This document shows positions 54,439-63,908 of a stretch of 64,000 nucleotides of DNA, in pieces (the stretch's first letter is position 1; each line of letters opens with the position of its first letter). The stretch lies in contig NZ_VRKO01000018.1 in the NCBI RefSeq assembly GCF_012271765.1, forward strand, positions 62,001 to 126,000, read 5' to 3'. The notes under the pieces were generated by a model. It was not told the origin of the DNA. It did no database searches and saw only the letters and a program-made list of their open reading frames with translations. This stretch comes from Erwinia rhapontici. Lineage in GTDB: Bacteria; Pseudomonadota; Gammaproteobacteria; Enterobacterales; Enterobacteriaceae. The position numbers and the translations under genes are program-made.

Positions 54439-56160
54439 ATGAAGCAAACTGTTGCAGCCCTGGTCGCAAAAACACTGGAAAGTGCGGGCGTAAAACGTAT
54501 CTGGGGCGTCACGGGCGACTCACTGAACGGCTTGAGTGACAGCCTTAATCGTATGGGAACCATTCGCTGGATGCCCACGCGTCACGAAGAAGTGGCGGCG
54601 TTTGCCGCTGGCGCTGAAGCTCACCTTACTGGAGAACTGGCGGTCTGTGCCGGATCCTGTGGGCCCGGTAACCTGCATCTCATCAATGGTCTGTTCGACT
54701 GTCACCGCAACCACGTGCCGGTATTAGCGATTGCCGCACATATTCCGTCAGCGGAAATCGGCAGCAACTACTTTCAGGAAACACATCCACAAGAGTTGTT
54801 TCGTGAATGCAGCCACTACTGCGAACTGGTCTCTAACCCTGAGCAACTCCCTCAGGTGCTGGGGATTGCCATGCGTAAAGCGATCCTCAATAAAGGCGTT
54901 TCCGTGGTGGTGTTACCGGGGGATATTGCTCTCCAGCTGGCCCCGGAAACCGCCAGTGCCGACTGGTATCCTCCGCAGTTACCGCAGGTGCAGCCCGTTG
55001 CCGCTGAGCTGGAGAAACTAGCTGCTGCGCTCAATCAGGGCGGCAATATCACCCTGCTGTGCGGCAGCGGCTGTGCAGGCGCGCACAGCGAAGTGTTGGC
55101 ACTGGCTGAAACCCTGAAAGCCCCGGTGGTGCACGCCCTGCGCGGCAAAGAACATATCGAATACGATAATCCCTACGACGTGGGTATGACCGGATTAATC
55201 GGCTTCTCCTCCGGCTACCACGCAATGATGAATGCTGACACGCTGCTGATCCTCGGTAGCCAGTTCCCTTACCGGGTTTTTTATCCGGCCAATGCGAAAA
55301 TCATTCAGATCGATATCAATCCCGGCAGTCTGGGCAGCCACTGTGCGCTGGATATGGCGCTGGTCGGTGATGTCAAGGCCACGCTCACGGCCTTACTGCC
55401 ACAGCTCAGTGTGAAAACCGAACGCGGCTTCCTCGATCAGGCGCTGGAGCACTACGCCAAAGCGCGTAAAGAGCTGGATGCGCTGGCCACCGCTAACGAT
55501 AAACAACCGATCCATCCGCAGTATCTGGCACAGCAGATCAGTCGCTACGCCAGCGAAGATGCGATCTTCACATGTGATGTCGGCACCCCAACCGTCTGGG
55601 CAGCCCGTTATCTGAAAATGAACGGCAAACGCCGCCTGCTTGGATCATTCAGTCACGGTTCAATGGCCAATGCGATGCCGCAGGCCATTGGTGCCCAGGC
55701 CATAGATCCTGGCCGTCAAACCATCGCGCTGTGTGGTGACGGAGGATTCAGCATGTTGATGGGCGATTTCCTCTCACTGGCACAGCTAAAGTTGCCGGTC
55801 AAAATCGTGGTGTTTAACAACAGCGTATTGGGGTTTGTGGCAATGGAGATGAAGTCTGGCGGCTATCTCACCGACGGCACCGACCTGGAAAACCCCAACT
55901 TCGCGGCGATTGCTAACGCCTGCGGAGTGAAAGGCATTCGGGTTGAACAGGCATCGCAACTGGACGACGCCATACAACAGGCGCTGGCACATGATGGCCC
56001 GGCACTGATCGACGTGGTCACCGCCAAAGAGGAGCTGGCGATGCCGCCGCAAATCAAACTCGAACAGGCGAAAGGCTTCAGCCTGTATATGCTGCGCGCA
56101 ATTATTAATGGTCGCGGTGACGAAGTGGTTGATCTGGCAAAAACCAACTGGCTGCGGTAA
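54439..56160 (+). CDS. poxB: Pyruvate dehydrogenase (quinone), pyruvate oxidase
   Basis: Peripheral membrane flavoprotein that decarboxylates pyruvate to acetate and CO2, feeding electrons to ubiquinone. The 573 residues are one more than E. coli. Thiamine diphosphate-binding: catalytic E50 (RHEEVAAF) and the [22 protein letters not shown] motif near residue 433. The C-terminal lipid-binding peptide is recognisable ([18 protein letters not shown]). AGGAG precedes the ATG. Confidence 0.97.
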   Translation: MKQTVAALVAKTLESAGVKRIWGVTGDSLNGLSDSLNRMGTIRWMPTRHEEVAAFAAGAEAHLTGELAVCAGSCGPGNLHLINGLFDCHRNHVPVLAIAAHIPSAEIGSNYFQETHPQELFRECSHYCELVSNPEQLPQVLGIAMRKAILNKGVSVVVLPGDIALQLAPETASADWYPPQLPQVQPVAAELEKLAAALNQGGNITLLCGSGCAGAHSEVLALAETLKAPVVHALRGKEHIEYDNPYDVGMTGLIGFSSGYHAMMNADTLLILGSQFPYRVFYPANAKIIQIDINPGSLGSHCALDMALVGDVKATLTALLPQLSVKTERGFLDQALEHYAKARKELDALATANDKQPIHPQYLAQQISRYASEDAIFTCDVGTPTVWAARYLKMNGKRRLLGSFSHGSMANAMPQAIGAQAIDPGRQTIALCGDGGFSMLMGDFLSLAQLKLPVKIVVFNNSVLGFVAMEMKSGGYLTDGTDLENPNFAAIANACGVKGIRVEQASQLDDAIQQALAHDGPALIDVVTAKEELAMPPQIKLEQAKGFSLYMLRAIINGRGDEVVDLAKTNWLR

Positions 56161-56180
56161 AAAAGAGTGAAGGCCTTTTC

Positions 56181-56203
56181 ACGGACGCTGCGGCGTCCGT
56201 TTT
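56181..56203 (+). terminator. Terminator of poxB
   Basis: ACGGACGC and GCGTCCGT form a perfect 8-bp stem with a TGCG loop followed by TTT, 20 bases past the stop and just before ltaE. Confidence 0.68.
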
Positions 56204-56225
56204 ACTGTTGACAGGAGAGTTGAGC

Positions 56226-57230
56226 GTGATTGACCTGCGTAGTGATACCGTGACCCGCCCCAGCCAGGCGATGCTGAATGCAATGATGTCGGCTGAAACC
56301 GGCGATGATGTTTATGGTGATGACCCCACCGTCAATCAACTGGAATCAGAGGCTGCTCGCCTGAGCGGCAAGGCCGCCGCCCTGTTCCTGCCCACAGGTA
56401 CCCAGGCGAATCTGGTCGCCCTGCTTTGCCACTGTCAGCGTGGTGAAGAGTATATCGTCGGTCAGCTGGCACATAACTACAAATACGAAGCAGGCGGCGC
56501 GGCAGTGCTGGGCAGCATACAGCCCCAGCCGATCCTTGCAGCCGCTGACGGATCGTTACCGCTGGATGTGGTGGCGCAGTTTATCAAACCCGATGATGTC
56601 CATTTCGCTATCACTCGCCTGTTAAGCCTGGAGAATACCCATAACGGCAAGGTGCTGCCGATTGCCTATCTGAAACAGGCGTGGGATTTTACCCGCGAAC
56701 GTCAACTGGCGCTGCATATCGATGGTGCACGTATTTTCAACGCGGCGGTGGCGCTGGACGTGCCGCTGGAGGCACTTGCACGCTATTGCGATACGCTGAC
56801 GATCTGCCTGTCTAAAGGGCTGGGAACGCCGGTAGGATCGCTGTTGTGCGGCAGTGAGGAATTTATTCATCGCGCTCGCCGCTGGCGGAAGATGACAGGC
56901 GGTGGCATGCGTCAGGCGGGAATTCTGGCCGCCGCCGGGCTGTATGCGCTGGAGCATAACGTCGCCCGCTTAAAAGATGACCACGACAATGCCGCCTGGC
57001 TGGCAGAGGCACTGCGTGGCATCGGCGTGGATGTCACCCGTCACGATACCAACATGGTGTTCCTGCGGCTGCCAGAAGCGCAGGTTGCCACGCTGGGGCC
57101 GTGGATGCGCGAACGCGGTATTCTCCTCAGCCCCGGGCCCGTGACGCGTCTGGTAACCCACCTGGATGCCGACCGTGATGCACTGCAACAGCTGGTCAGC
57201 CAGTGGCAGGCATTTTTAGCCGCGCAGTAA
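56226..57230 (+). CDS. ltaE: Low-specificity L-threonine aldolase
   Basis: PLP enzyme that splits threonine and allo-threonine to glycine and acetaldehyde. The GTG start at 56226 gives MIDLRSDTVTRP, the family N-terminus, with AGGAG 8 bases before; a TTG six codons upstream is less likely. The 334 residues are near E. coli. PLP lysine K197 in CLSKGLGTPVGSL. Convergent with amiD; the stops are 1 base apart. Confidence 0.95.
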   Translation: MIDLRSDTVTRPSQAMLNAMMSAETGDDVYGDDPTVNQLESEAARLSGKAAALFLPTGTQANLVALLCHCQRGEEYIVGQLAHNYKYEAGGAAVLGSIQPQPILAAADGSLPLDVVAQFIKPDDVHFAITRLLSLENTHNGKVLPIAYLKQAWDFTRERQLALHIDGARIFNAAVALDVPLEALARYCDTLTICLSKGLGTPVGSLLCGSEEFIHRARRWRKMTGGGMRQAGILAAAGLYALEHNVARLKDDHDNAAWLAEALRGIGVDVTRHDTNMVFLRLPEAQVATLGPWMRERGILLSPGPVTRLVTHLDADRDALQQLVSQWQAFLAAQ

Positions 57231-57231
57231 A

Positions 57232-58074
57232 TTAGTCAGAACCGTATTTCTCCAGTAACGCAGCGGCAATGGCTTCGGTTTCAGCATCGGCCACGCCGCT
57301 GTAATCTGACGGGCGAAAGTGCATTTGAAAGGCGGCGATCAACGCCTGCTGCTGATACGGTTTCATCTGCGGCGTCACCTCATAACCATAACGGGCTAAC
57401 AGATCCAGCAGGCGGGTTTTATCCACGCGCTGTGTCGGTGGGCGACCCGCCAGCCAGAATGTCACCCTTTCTGCATCAGGCCATGCACCAATACCCTGCC
57501 CGGCAAACCACTGCCAGGGAAACAGCGGGCCAGGGTCCTGTTTACGCAGCGGAGCAATATCACTGTGCGCCACCACGTCCTGTGGCTGAATACCGTAGCG
57601 CTGCACAATGTCACGCACCAGCGGCAACAGTGCATCCATCTGCGACTGTGGGAACGGCTGCCAGACCACAACGCCGCCCTCACGGTGCCAGCCCTGATTC
57701 TCCAGCTCAATACCGATGGAGGTATCATTCAGCCGGGTTGCGCCGCGCCAGAAACTCTCCCCGGCATGCCACGCCAGCATCGCCTCCGGCACCAGTCGCC
57801 ATACCAGCGGCTGACCATCATATTTCGGTGGCGTTGCCGGTAAAAGATAGTGAGCGCTTACCCGACGGTCGGTTAGCGTATTCAGTGAACGCGGGAAGTC
57901 CCCGGCCGTATAGTGGATCACCAGCACTTTGACGCGCGGGCGCGCACCGTAAGCTTCCTGCCGGGTATCCACCGTGTATCCCTGATGCGGTTGCAGCCCT
58001 TTCGGGGTAATAGAGGTATACAGAAAGACCGCCAGCAGCAGCAACAGCGGGCGAACGATAGACAACGGACGCAT
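57232..58074 (-). CDS. amiD: N-acetylmuramoyl-L-alanine amidase AmiD, without lipobox
   Basis: Zinc amidase that cleaves the muramic acid-L-Ala bond, including in anhydro-muropeptides. 280 residues. Amidase_2 domain about 45-205: first zinc histidine H54 in VLVIHYTAG, WHAGE, GIELENQGW, and HSDIAPLRKQDPGPLFPW with the second histidine; then a peptidoglycan-binding-like C-terminal domain (FQMHFRP). E. coli AmiD is an outer-membrane lipoprotein; here the N-terminus (LLLLLAVFLYTSITPKG) has no cysteine. It overlaps ybjQ (TGATG). Confidence 0.92.
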   Translation of the reverse strand: MRPLSIVRPLLLLLAVFLYTSITPKGLQPHQGYTVDTRQEAYGARPRVKVLVIHYTAGDFPRSLNTLTDRRVSAHYLLPATPPKYDGQPLVWRLVPEAMLAWHAGESFWRGATRLNDTSIGIELENQGWHREGGVVVWQPFPQSQMDALLPLVRDIVQRYGIQPQDVVAHSDIAPLRKQDPGPLFPWQWFAGQGIGAWPDAERVTFWLAGRPPTQRVDKTRLLDLLARYGYEVTPQMKPYQQQALIAAFQMHFRPSDYSGVADAETEAIAAALLEKYGSD

Positions 58075-58397
58075 CAGTGATGCAGTTTCACTGCGGTGCC
58101 ACTGACGCTGACCATCAGCATACTGCTGTCTTTGCCCACGGTTTCATAATCAATATCGATTCCGACAACGGCATCGGCCCCCAGTGCTTTCGCCTGTGCT
58201 TCCAGCTCGCTAAACGCTATCTGGCGCGCCTTACGCAGTTCTTTCTCATACGCCCCGGAACGGCCGCCGACGATGTCGCGGATGCCGGCAAAAAAGTCTT
58301 TAAAAATGTTGGCGCCAAGAATCGCCTCGCCGGTGACGACACCGCAATATTCAGTAATGGGCTGGCCTTCCAGCGTTGGCGTTGTGGAAAATTTCAT
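58074..58397 (-). CDS. ybjQ: YbjQ, UPF0145 family protein
   Basis: 107-residue protein of the UPF0145 (heavy-metal-binding-like) family, recognisable by [35 protein letters not shown] and [15 protein letters not shown]. Function is unknown; structures show a pentameric ring. A GGAG lies before the ATG. Upstream partner of amiD. Confidence 0.93.
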   Translation of the reverse strand: MKFSTTPTLEGQPITEYCGVVTGEAILGANIFKDFFAGIRDIVGGRSGAYEKELRKARQIAFSELEAQAKALGADAVVGIDIDYETVGKDSSMLMVSVSGTAVKLHH

Positions 58398-58497
58398 GTC
58401 GCTCTCCTTGTTCAGTGTTCACTTCGCTCTTGCAACTATACTCAGCGGCTATAATCAATGATAAAGCACACTCGCTGATAACAATAAGGAAATCAGA

Positions 58498-59028
58498 ATG
58501 AAATACCTACCCTTTGCTTCCGTGGTACCCCTTGCGCTGTTACTGAGTGCCTGTACTACCGTAGAACCTGCCTATAAGGACATTGGTACCCGGGTGGGGC
58601 CCTGTGCTGATGGTGGCCCGGACAGCGTAGCGCAGCAGTTCTACGATCTGCGTACACAACAACCTTCACCGGGATTGCCGGATGCTCAACTGCTGGCAAA
58701 GTACCGCCCGCTACTCAGTGATGCGCTCTATCAGTCTCTGATTAACGCACAAACGAAACCGAATAAAACCGCACTGCTGACGGGAGATATCTTCTCCAGT
58801 CAGAGCCAGGGTGCTACGGACGCCAGCGTGGCGGATGCTTCGACTATCCCGAATACCGATGCCCGTAACATCCCGTTGCGCGTCACGCTGAAACGGGGTG
58901 ATACAAGCTGGCAGGATGAAGTGCTGATGGTTCGTGAGGGCACCTGCTGGTCCGTCAGTGATGTGCGCTATCTGGGCCCTAATCCGCATCTTTCCGGCGG
59001 CTCACTCGTCCAACTGCTGCAAAAATAA
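58498..59028 (+). CDS. ybjP: YbjP lipoprotein
   Basis: 176-residue predicted lipoprotein; signal MKYLPFASVVPLALLLSAC with lipobox LSAC (C19), followed by TT, so outer-membrane sorting is expected. It matches E. coli YbjP in PAYKDIGTR, GGPDSVAQQFYDLR, ASTIPNTDARNIPLRV and SWQDEVLMVREGTCWSVSDVRYLG. Function unknown (DUF3828-like). AAGGA precedes the ATG. Confidence 0.93.
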   Translation: MKYLPFASVVPLALLLSACTTVEPAYKDIGTRVGPCADGGPDSVAQQFYDLRTQQPSPGLPDAQLLAKYRPLLSDALYQSLINAQTKPNKTALLTGDIFSSQSQGATDASVADASTIPNTDARNIPLRVTLKRGDTSWQDEVLMVREGTCWSVSDVRYLGPNPHLSGGSLVQLLQK

Positions 59029-59038
59029 GTCACGAATA

Positions 59039-59060
59039 CGTGCCGCTGGCTGGCGGCACG
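59039..59060 (+). terminator. Hairpin after ybjP
   Basis: CGTGCCGC and GCGGCACG form a perfect 8-bp stem over a 6-base loop, 10 bases past the ybjP stop, with only weak T-richness after it. It also marks the left edge of the AT-rich island. Confidence 0.42.
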
Positions 59061-59318
59061 ATGTTTAATGCCGTCTTTATCCCCATAGCATAATTCATAC
59101 GATCGCCTCCTGCCCCCTGATTTATAATCGTATTATTACTATTTCCAATCTAATTCATTGAACGTAAAATTCGCCGAGCAGATGGTTTATTCAGAAAGTC
59201 ACACTGGCGCAAAACAAACCAAGCAGGCAGGCACCAATGAAACACATTATAATTACTCAGTTAAAATAATAACAATGTCACTTCAACCTAATGAAAAAAA
59301 CACAAAAAAGGATGTAAA

Positions 59319-59969
59319 ATGAGTGATACAGAAAGAATTTCAAAACAAATAATAGCGTTAATGAAAACTGACAGCAAACCATTTTATATAAAATACACAA
59401 CCTTCGCTGGTAATATCGTCAAGGACTTCTCAAGAGATATCGGATATTCTTCTTATGAATACTTTGATACCGAAAACAGATGGATAAATAGATTGGATTC
59501 AGACAGGTTATTTAGACGAATTAAATTCGGTATTTCTAATGATGAGATAAGAAAAATAATAGTATTAGTTGTGGGCGAATTTACAAGAAACTCGAGAAAA
59601 CACGTCACAGACATTATCGCTGAACAAGCAGGAAAGGCTTCTGGGCGAATATTTATAAACAGCATTCTGCTTCAGGACATGGCATCTTACTTTACCAGTA
59701 AATTACTTCCCAAGATTATATTCAACGCAACATTCACACTGAGTGTTACAATAGCTGGAGCCAGAGCAAGATCTTTATATGTTTCGAGAAAATTAAAAAA
59801 CAAGTCACCTTCATTGTTTTATATGATGAGAAAAAAAGATGACCTCGACCTGTTTTATTTTCTTGTCGATGATTACCTGGAACCCTTTATTGACGCACTA
59901 TCAATAAAGGAAAATAATGAAGAGGAATTTCATGAGATAATAAAAAATATTTTAAGTGGAATTAACTAA
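59319..59969 (+). CDS. Unrecognised 216-residue protein in AT-rich island
   Basis: I do not recognise this protein. AAGGA 7 bases before ATG 59319 supports the start. No signal peptide. The first 75 residues are mixed and charged (FDTENRWINRLDSDRLFRRI); hydrophobic stretches lie at 79-87 (IRKIIVLVV) and about 110-150 (IFINSILLQDMASY, KIIFNATFTLSVTIAG), then basic (RARSLYVSRKLKNK) and acidic (KENNEEEFHEI) parts. The DNA is far more AT-rich than the neighbours: two sampled 60-base lines have 15 and 21 G+C, against 34 in a ybjP line. It probably arrived by transfer. A convergent small membrane-protein gene follows. Confidence 0.65.
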   Translation: MSDTERISKQIIALMKTDSKPFYIKYTTFAGNIVKDFSRDIGYSSYEYFDTENRWINRLDSDRLFRRIKFGISNDEIRKIIVLVVGEFTRNSRKHVTDIIAEQAGKASGRIFINSILLQDMASYFTSKLLPKIIFNATFTLSVTIAGARARSLYVSRKLKNKSPSLFYMMRKKDDLDLFYFLVDDYLEPFIDALSIKENNEEEFHEIIKNILSGIN

Positions 59970-60122
59970 ATGTCATTTTAATTAATTAGAAATTAGCATA
60001 TCTATTATCTTAAATCTATCAATTAGTGCCATCAAAGTTCGATAAAAAAACAACAACACCCAAAAAATTCATCAACGGCGTTAGCCCACTCCCTAACACC
60101 AATATTTTGAGAAAATATATTA

Positions 60123-60347
60123 TTACATTAACAATGATGTCTTTATTGAAAAATAAAGACAGCCTACTATAATCAGCAATATTAACAGGTGACCAATCAG
60201 ATCTCCTGAGTTAAAAGAATAGATACCACCATCCTCGACAATTCTTTTTATTGAAAAAATAGCGCTAACAAAAACAAAGCAAAAAAAAGCAAAAAAAAGA
60301 AAAGAGATAAAAACCATGAACATTTTAAAGTGCTTTTTTGAATCCAT
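60123..60347 (-). CDS. Small two-helix membrane protein (74 residues)
   Basis: Not recognised. Two predicted membrane helices: about 9-32 (FMVFISFLFFAFFCFVFVSA) and about 50-68 (LIGHLLILLIIVGCLYFS), joined by a short loop (KRIVEDGGIYSFNSGD), with a basic N-terminus (MDSKKHFK). AGGAG lies at 60357-60361, 9 bases before the ATG, the best support for translation. A perfect 10-bp inverted repeat with a 4-base loop (TGTCTTTATT/AATAAAGACA, 60138-60161) sits in its last codons. It is convergent with the 216-residue gene and equally AT-rich. Size and layout recall bacteriocin immunity proteins, but this is only an analogy. Confidence 0.55.
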   Translation of the reverse strand: MDSKKHFKMFMVFISFLFFAFFCFVFVSAIFSIKRIVEDGGIYSFNSGDLIGHLLILLIIVGCLYFSIKTSLLM

Positions 60348-61005
60348 TCAATATAACTCCTGTAAGTTATTCTCACCTTAATGATTTCGACATGCAAATA
60401 GCATATTACATGTAATCCACCTGATCCCGGAAGTGACGAACCGTCATGGTTTATCAGAAAAAATTGCATTTCGAAAAAATCATAATTGAAACAATAAATC
60501 ATTACTTTGCTTGAGATCCGATTCTATGAAAGCCATAAAAATACGACATCTGCAATCACGTGGATATTGTAACCGTAACTTTTAATTAGTTCAATGAGCG
60601 TAAATTATTATCATGATTAAATTTCTAGCCACAACCAGTAATCCCTGATTATCGCATGCATTCACGTTAAGAATTCGATGGCGTATTTTAATAATCAGAG
60701 GCATACCCTTCATACTTTAAGATGCAGATGCGTTTTCTACACCCATTCGCCCCAGCCACATAGTGATCTATGCTCATGAAGGTTCACGGGCTCGCCATCC
60801 TTCTGTAGCACAGTCATTGATCCGATCCCGCGCACATAATTGCATAACAGCCCCGATACATTTCAGTGAAAACCGTAACATCGCGCTATCTTGTGCTACT
60901 ATTTACTCACCCTGCCCGCATAAATAAATTTTAACGCACAATGATTGCATAACTATGCTGTCGACGTTAAGATTCGCGGCATCAATTGCTATTCACTTTT
61001 TGCGC
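60348..61005. other. Non-coding stretch between the AT-rich island and artP
   Basis: 658 bases without a convincing gene. The left half continues the AT-rich island. CTGATTAT (near 60646) and ATAATCAG (near 60692) are inverted with a long gap. The right end should hold the artP promoter; GCATAAATAAATTTTAA near 60920 is only a weak resemblance to an ArgR box. Confidence 0.5.
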
Positions 61006-61734
61006 ATGAGTATTCAACTAAACGGTATTAACTGCTACTACGGTGCCCACCAGGCGCTTTTTGACATTCAGCTGGCTTGCCCTCAGGGTGAGACGCTGGT
61101 ATTGCTGGGGCCAAGCGGTGCCGGGAAGAGCTCTCTCCTGCGTGTGTTAAACCTGCTGGAGATGCCGCGTTCCGGTACGCTGGAAATCGCTGGCAATCGC
61201 TTTGACTTCACAAAACCCCCTGGCGACGCGGCAATACGCGAACTGCGTCAAAACGTCGGCATGGTGTTCCAACAGTACAATCTCTGGCCTCACCTGACTG
61301 TCGTTCAGAACCTGATCGAAGCCCCCTGCCGCGTGCTGGGCTTAAGCAAAGCGCAGGCACATGAACGTGCTGCGAAACTGCTCGATCGCCTGCGTCTGAC
61401 GACCTTTGCCGACCGTTATCCTCTGCACCTGTCCGGTGGCCAGCAGCAGCGCGTAGCCATTGCTCGTGCTCTGATGATGGAACCGGCTGTGCTGCTGTTC
61501 GATGAACCCACCGCTGCACTGGACCCGGAAATCACCGCCCAGATCGTCAGCATCATTCGTGAACTGGCGCAGACCAATATCACCCAGGTGATCGTCACCC
61601 ATGAAGTGGAAGTGGCGCGTAAAACGGCCAGCCGCGTGGTGTATATGGAAAATGGCTATATTGTCGAACAGGGTGATGCCAGCCGCTTTACACAGCCGCA
61701 AACCGAGGCGTTTGCCCATTATCTTTCGCATTAA
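61006..61734 (+). CDS. artP: Arginine ABC transporter ATP-binding protein ArtP
   Basis: ATPase of the periplasmic arginine uptake system. The start at ATG 61006 ([20 protein letters not shown]) gives 242 residues, the E. coli length; the frame is open 17 codons further to 60955 but that part is not family-like. Walker [11 protein letters not shown]-loop [12 protein letters not shown], signature [15 protein letters not shown], Walker [12 protein letters not shown] and H-loop VTHEVEVA. The Shine-Dalgarno is weak. First gene of artPIQM. Confidence 0.97.
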   Translation: MSIQLNGINCYYGAHQALFDIQLACPQGETLVLLGPSGAGKSSLLRVLNLLEMPRSGTLEIAGNRFDFTKPPGDAAIRELRQNVGMVFQQYNLWPHLTVVQNLIEAPCRVLGLSKAQAHERAAKLLDRLRLTTFADRYPLHLSGGQQQRVAIARALMMEPAVLLFDEPTAALDPEITAQIVSIIRELAQTNITQVIVTHEVEVARKTASRVVYMENGYIVEQGDASRFTQPQTEAFAHYLSH

Positions 61735-61749
61735 TTGCAGGACATAACG

Positions 61750-62481
61750 ATGAAAAAAATTGTCATTGCCGCACTGTTAGCCGGTTGCAGCCTGAGCGCC
61801 AGCGCCACTCAAACCCTTCGTTTTGCTACTGAGGCGTCTTACCCTCCTTTCGAATTCGTGGATTCTGATAATAAGATCCAGGGGTTTGATGTCGATCTGG
61901 CCAACGCGCTGTGCCGCGAAATCGGTGCCGAATGTACCTTCACCAACCAGGCGTTCGACAGCCTGATCCCCAGTCTGAAATTCCGTCGTTTTGATGCGGT
62001 GATGGCCGGTATGGATATCACGCCTGAGCGTGAAAAACAGGTCCTGTTCACCAAAGCCTATTACGACAACTCTGCGCTGTTTATTATCCAGAAAGATAAA
62101 GTCAGCAGCGTAGATGCACTGAAAGGCAAACGCGTGGGTGTGCAGAACGGCACTACACACCAGAAATACCTGAGCGAAAAGCTGCCTGCTATTAACGTTG
62201 TGCCATACGACAGCTATCAGAACGCGATCCTCGACCTGAAAAATGGCCGTATCGATGCGGTATTTGGTGATACAGCGGTGGTCAACGAATGGCTGAAACA
62301 GAACCCAAATCTGACGCCAATGGGCGAGAAAGTGACGGATAAAGCCTACTTCGGCACCGGCCTCGGCATTGCCGTGCGTCAGGGTAATACCGAGCTTCAG
62401 AGCAAATTCGACGCGGCGCTGGACAAGGTGAAAGCCAACGGCACCTATAAGACTATCTACAGCAAGTGGTTTCAGCAGTAA
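61750..62481 (+). CDS. artI: Arginine transporter periplasmic binding protein ArtI
   Basis: Periplasmic solute-binding protein of family 3. The start at ATG 61750 gives 243 residues with signal peptide MKKIVIAALLAGCSLSASA. Binding-protein signatures: ATEASYPPFEFVDSDNKIQG, GFDVDLANALC, GMDITPEREKQVLFT, GVQNGTTHQKYL and DAVFGDTAVVNEWL. Position directly after artP makes it ArtI rather than the paralogue ArtJ. Confidence 0.94.
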   Translation: MKKIVIAALLAGCSLSASATQTLRFATEASYPPFEFVDSDNKIQGFDVDLANALCREIGAECTFTNQAFDSLIPSLKFRRFDAVMAGMDITPEREKQVLFTKAYYDNSALFIIQKDKVSSVDALKGKRVGVQNGTTHQKYLSEKLPAINVVPYDSYQNAILDLKNGRIDAVFGDTAVVNEWLKQNPNLTPMGEKVTDKAYFGTGLGIAVRQGNTELQSKFDAALDKVKANGTYKTIYSKWFQQ

Positions 62482-62484
62482 TTA

Positions 62485-63201
62485 ATGAGCGAACTTTATA
62501 CTCTCGCCAGCGCCGCCGGGATGACCGTCGGCCTGGCCGTTTGTGCACTGATTGCCGGTTTAATACTGGCGATGATTTTCGCCGTCTGGGAATCTGCGCG
62601 CTGGCGTCCCCTCGCCTGGCTGGGAACCGGACTGGTCACGCTGTTTCGCGGCCTGCCGGAAATCCTTGTGGTGCTGTTTATCTACTTCGGTGCCTCACAG
62701 TTGCTGCTGACGCTGTCGGACGGCTTCACCGTTAACCTGGGGTTCGTTCAAATCCCGGTTCAGGTCGCCATTGAGAATTTTGACGTCAGCCCGTTTCTTT
62801 GCGGGGTGATTGCGCTGGCTATCCTCTACTCCTCTTATGCATCACAAACCCTGCGCGGTGCGCTGAAAGCCGTACCGTCAGGCCAGTGGGAGTCAGGACA
62901 AGCGCTGGGAATGAAGAAGACCGCTATCTTCTTCCGCCTGATTATGCCGCAGATGTGGCGCCATGCGCTGCCCGGCCTCGGCAATCAGTGGTTAGTGCTG
63001 TTGAAAGATACCGCGCTGGTCTCCCTGATTAGCGTTAACGATATTATGTTGCAGACCAAAAGCATCGCGACCCGCACCCAGGAACCTTTTACCTGGTACG
63101 TTATCGCGGCGGGGATTTACCTGCTGATCACCCTGTTCAGCCAATTCGTCCTGAAACGCATTGAACTGCGCACCACACGCTTTGAGCGGGGAGACTGCTG
63201 A
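62485..63201 (+). CDS. artQ: Arginine ABC transporter permease ArtQ
   Basis: Inner-membrane permease, 238 residues, five predicted helices. The permease motif [21 protein letters not shown] (EAA loop that docks to ArtP) is near residue 138. It begins 3 bases after the artI stop and overlaps artM by 3 bases (TGATG). Confidence 0.96.
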   Translation: MSELYTLASAAGMTVGLAVCALIAGLILAMIFAVWESARWRPLAWLGTGLVTLFRGLPEILVVLFIYFGASQLLLTLSDGFTVNLGFVQIPVQVAIENFDVSPFLCGVIALAILYSSYASQTLRGALKAVPSGQWESGQALGMKKTAIFFRLIMPQMWRHALPGLGNQWLVLLKDTALVSLISVNDIMLQTKSIATRTQEPFTWYVIAAGIYLLITLFSQFVLKRIELRTTRFERGDC

Positions 63202-63869
63202 TGTTGAGTTATTTCCCTGAACTGCTGAAAGGTTTGAATACCAGCCTGATGCTCACCGTAGCGTCACTGCTGCTGGCGTTGATTCTGGCCCTGGTGTTTA
63301 CCGTGATCCTGGCGTTAAAAGTCCCGGTTCTGAACCAGATGACTCGCGCCTATATCACCCTGTTTACCGGCACCCCACTGCTGGTGCAGATCTTCCTGAT
63401 CTACTACGGACCAGGACAGTTCCCGGCGATCCAGAATATTCACTGGTTATGGAGCCTGCTTTCACAACCCTGGTTGTGTGCGCTGCTGGCCCTGTCACTG
63501 AACAGCGCGGCCTATACCACACTGCTGTTCCACGGCGCGGTGCGTGCTATTCCTGCCGGGCAATGGCAGTCCTGTGCGGCGCTGGGCATGAACCGCCGCG
63601 ATCAACTGCGAATTTTGCTGCCGTATGCATTCAAACGTGCGCTCTCCTCATACTCCAATGAGGTGGTGCTGGTGTTTAAAAGTACCTCGCTGGCCTACAC
63701 CATTACGCTGATGGAAGTCATGGGTCACGGGCAAATGCTTTACGGACGCACCTACGATGTCAGCGTGTTTGCCGCCGCCGGGGTGATTTATCTGTGCGTA
63801 AACGGATTACTGACCCTGATGATGCGCATGATTGAGCGCCGGGCACTGGCGTTCGAACAGCGGAATTGA
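63201..63869 (+). CDS. artM: Arginine ABC transporter permease ArtM
   Basis: Second permease of the transporter, 222 residues with five predicted helices. EAA loop QWQSCAALGMNRRDQLRILLP near residue 120; TPLLVQIFLIYYG is the conserved second-helix region. Pairs with ArtQ and ArtP. Last gene of the operon inside the window. Confidence 0.96.
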   Translation: MLSYFPELLKGLNTSLMLTVASLLLALILALVFTVILALKVPVLNQMTRAYITLFTGTPLLVQIFLIYYGPGQFPAIQNIHWLWSLLSQPWLCALLALSLNSAAYTTLLFHGAVRAIPAGQWQSCAALGMNRRDQLRILLPYAFKRALSSYSNEVVLVFKSTSLAYTITLMEVMGHGQMLYGRTYDVSVFAAAGVIYLCVNGLLTLMMRMIERRALAFEQRN

Positions 63870-63878
63870 TGCTTACCG

Positions 63879-63908
63879 ATGCCCGACCCGCACCCGCGCC
63901 TCGGGCAT
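63879..63908 (+). terminator. Weak hairpin after artM
   Basis: ATGCCCGA and TCGGGCAT pair over a 14-base loop 10 bases past the artM stop. There is no T-run. The remaining bases to 64000 hold no gene but end in AAAGGAA, which could be the ribosome-binding site of the next gene (artJ follows artM in E. coli). Confidence 0.35.

Noticed and set aside
60248-60502. 84-codon open frame on the minus strand overlapping the small membrane-protein gene
   Set aside because: Different frame from the 74-residue gene, no ribosome-binding site, and its hydrophobic end reflects T-rich DNA.
60955-61005. 17-codon hydrophobic extension of ArtP
   Set aside because: ArtP homologues start at MSIQLNG; a cytoplasmic ATPase would not carry a signal-like segment. 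No ribosome-binding site is evident for the upstream ATG.
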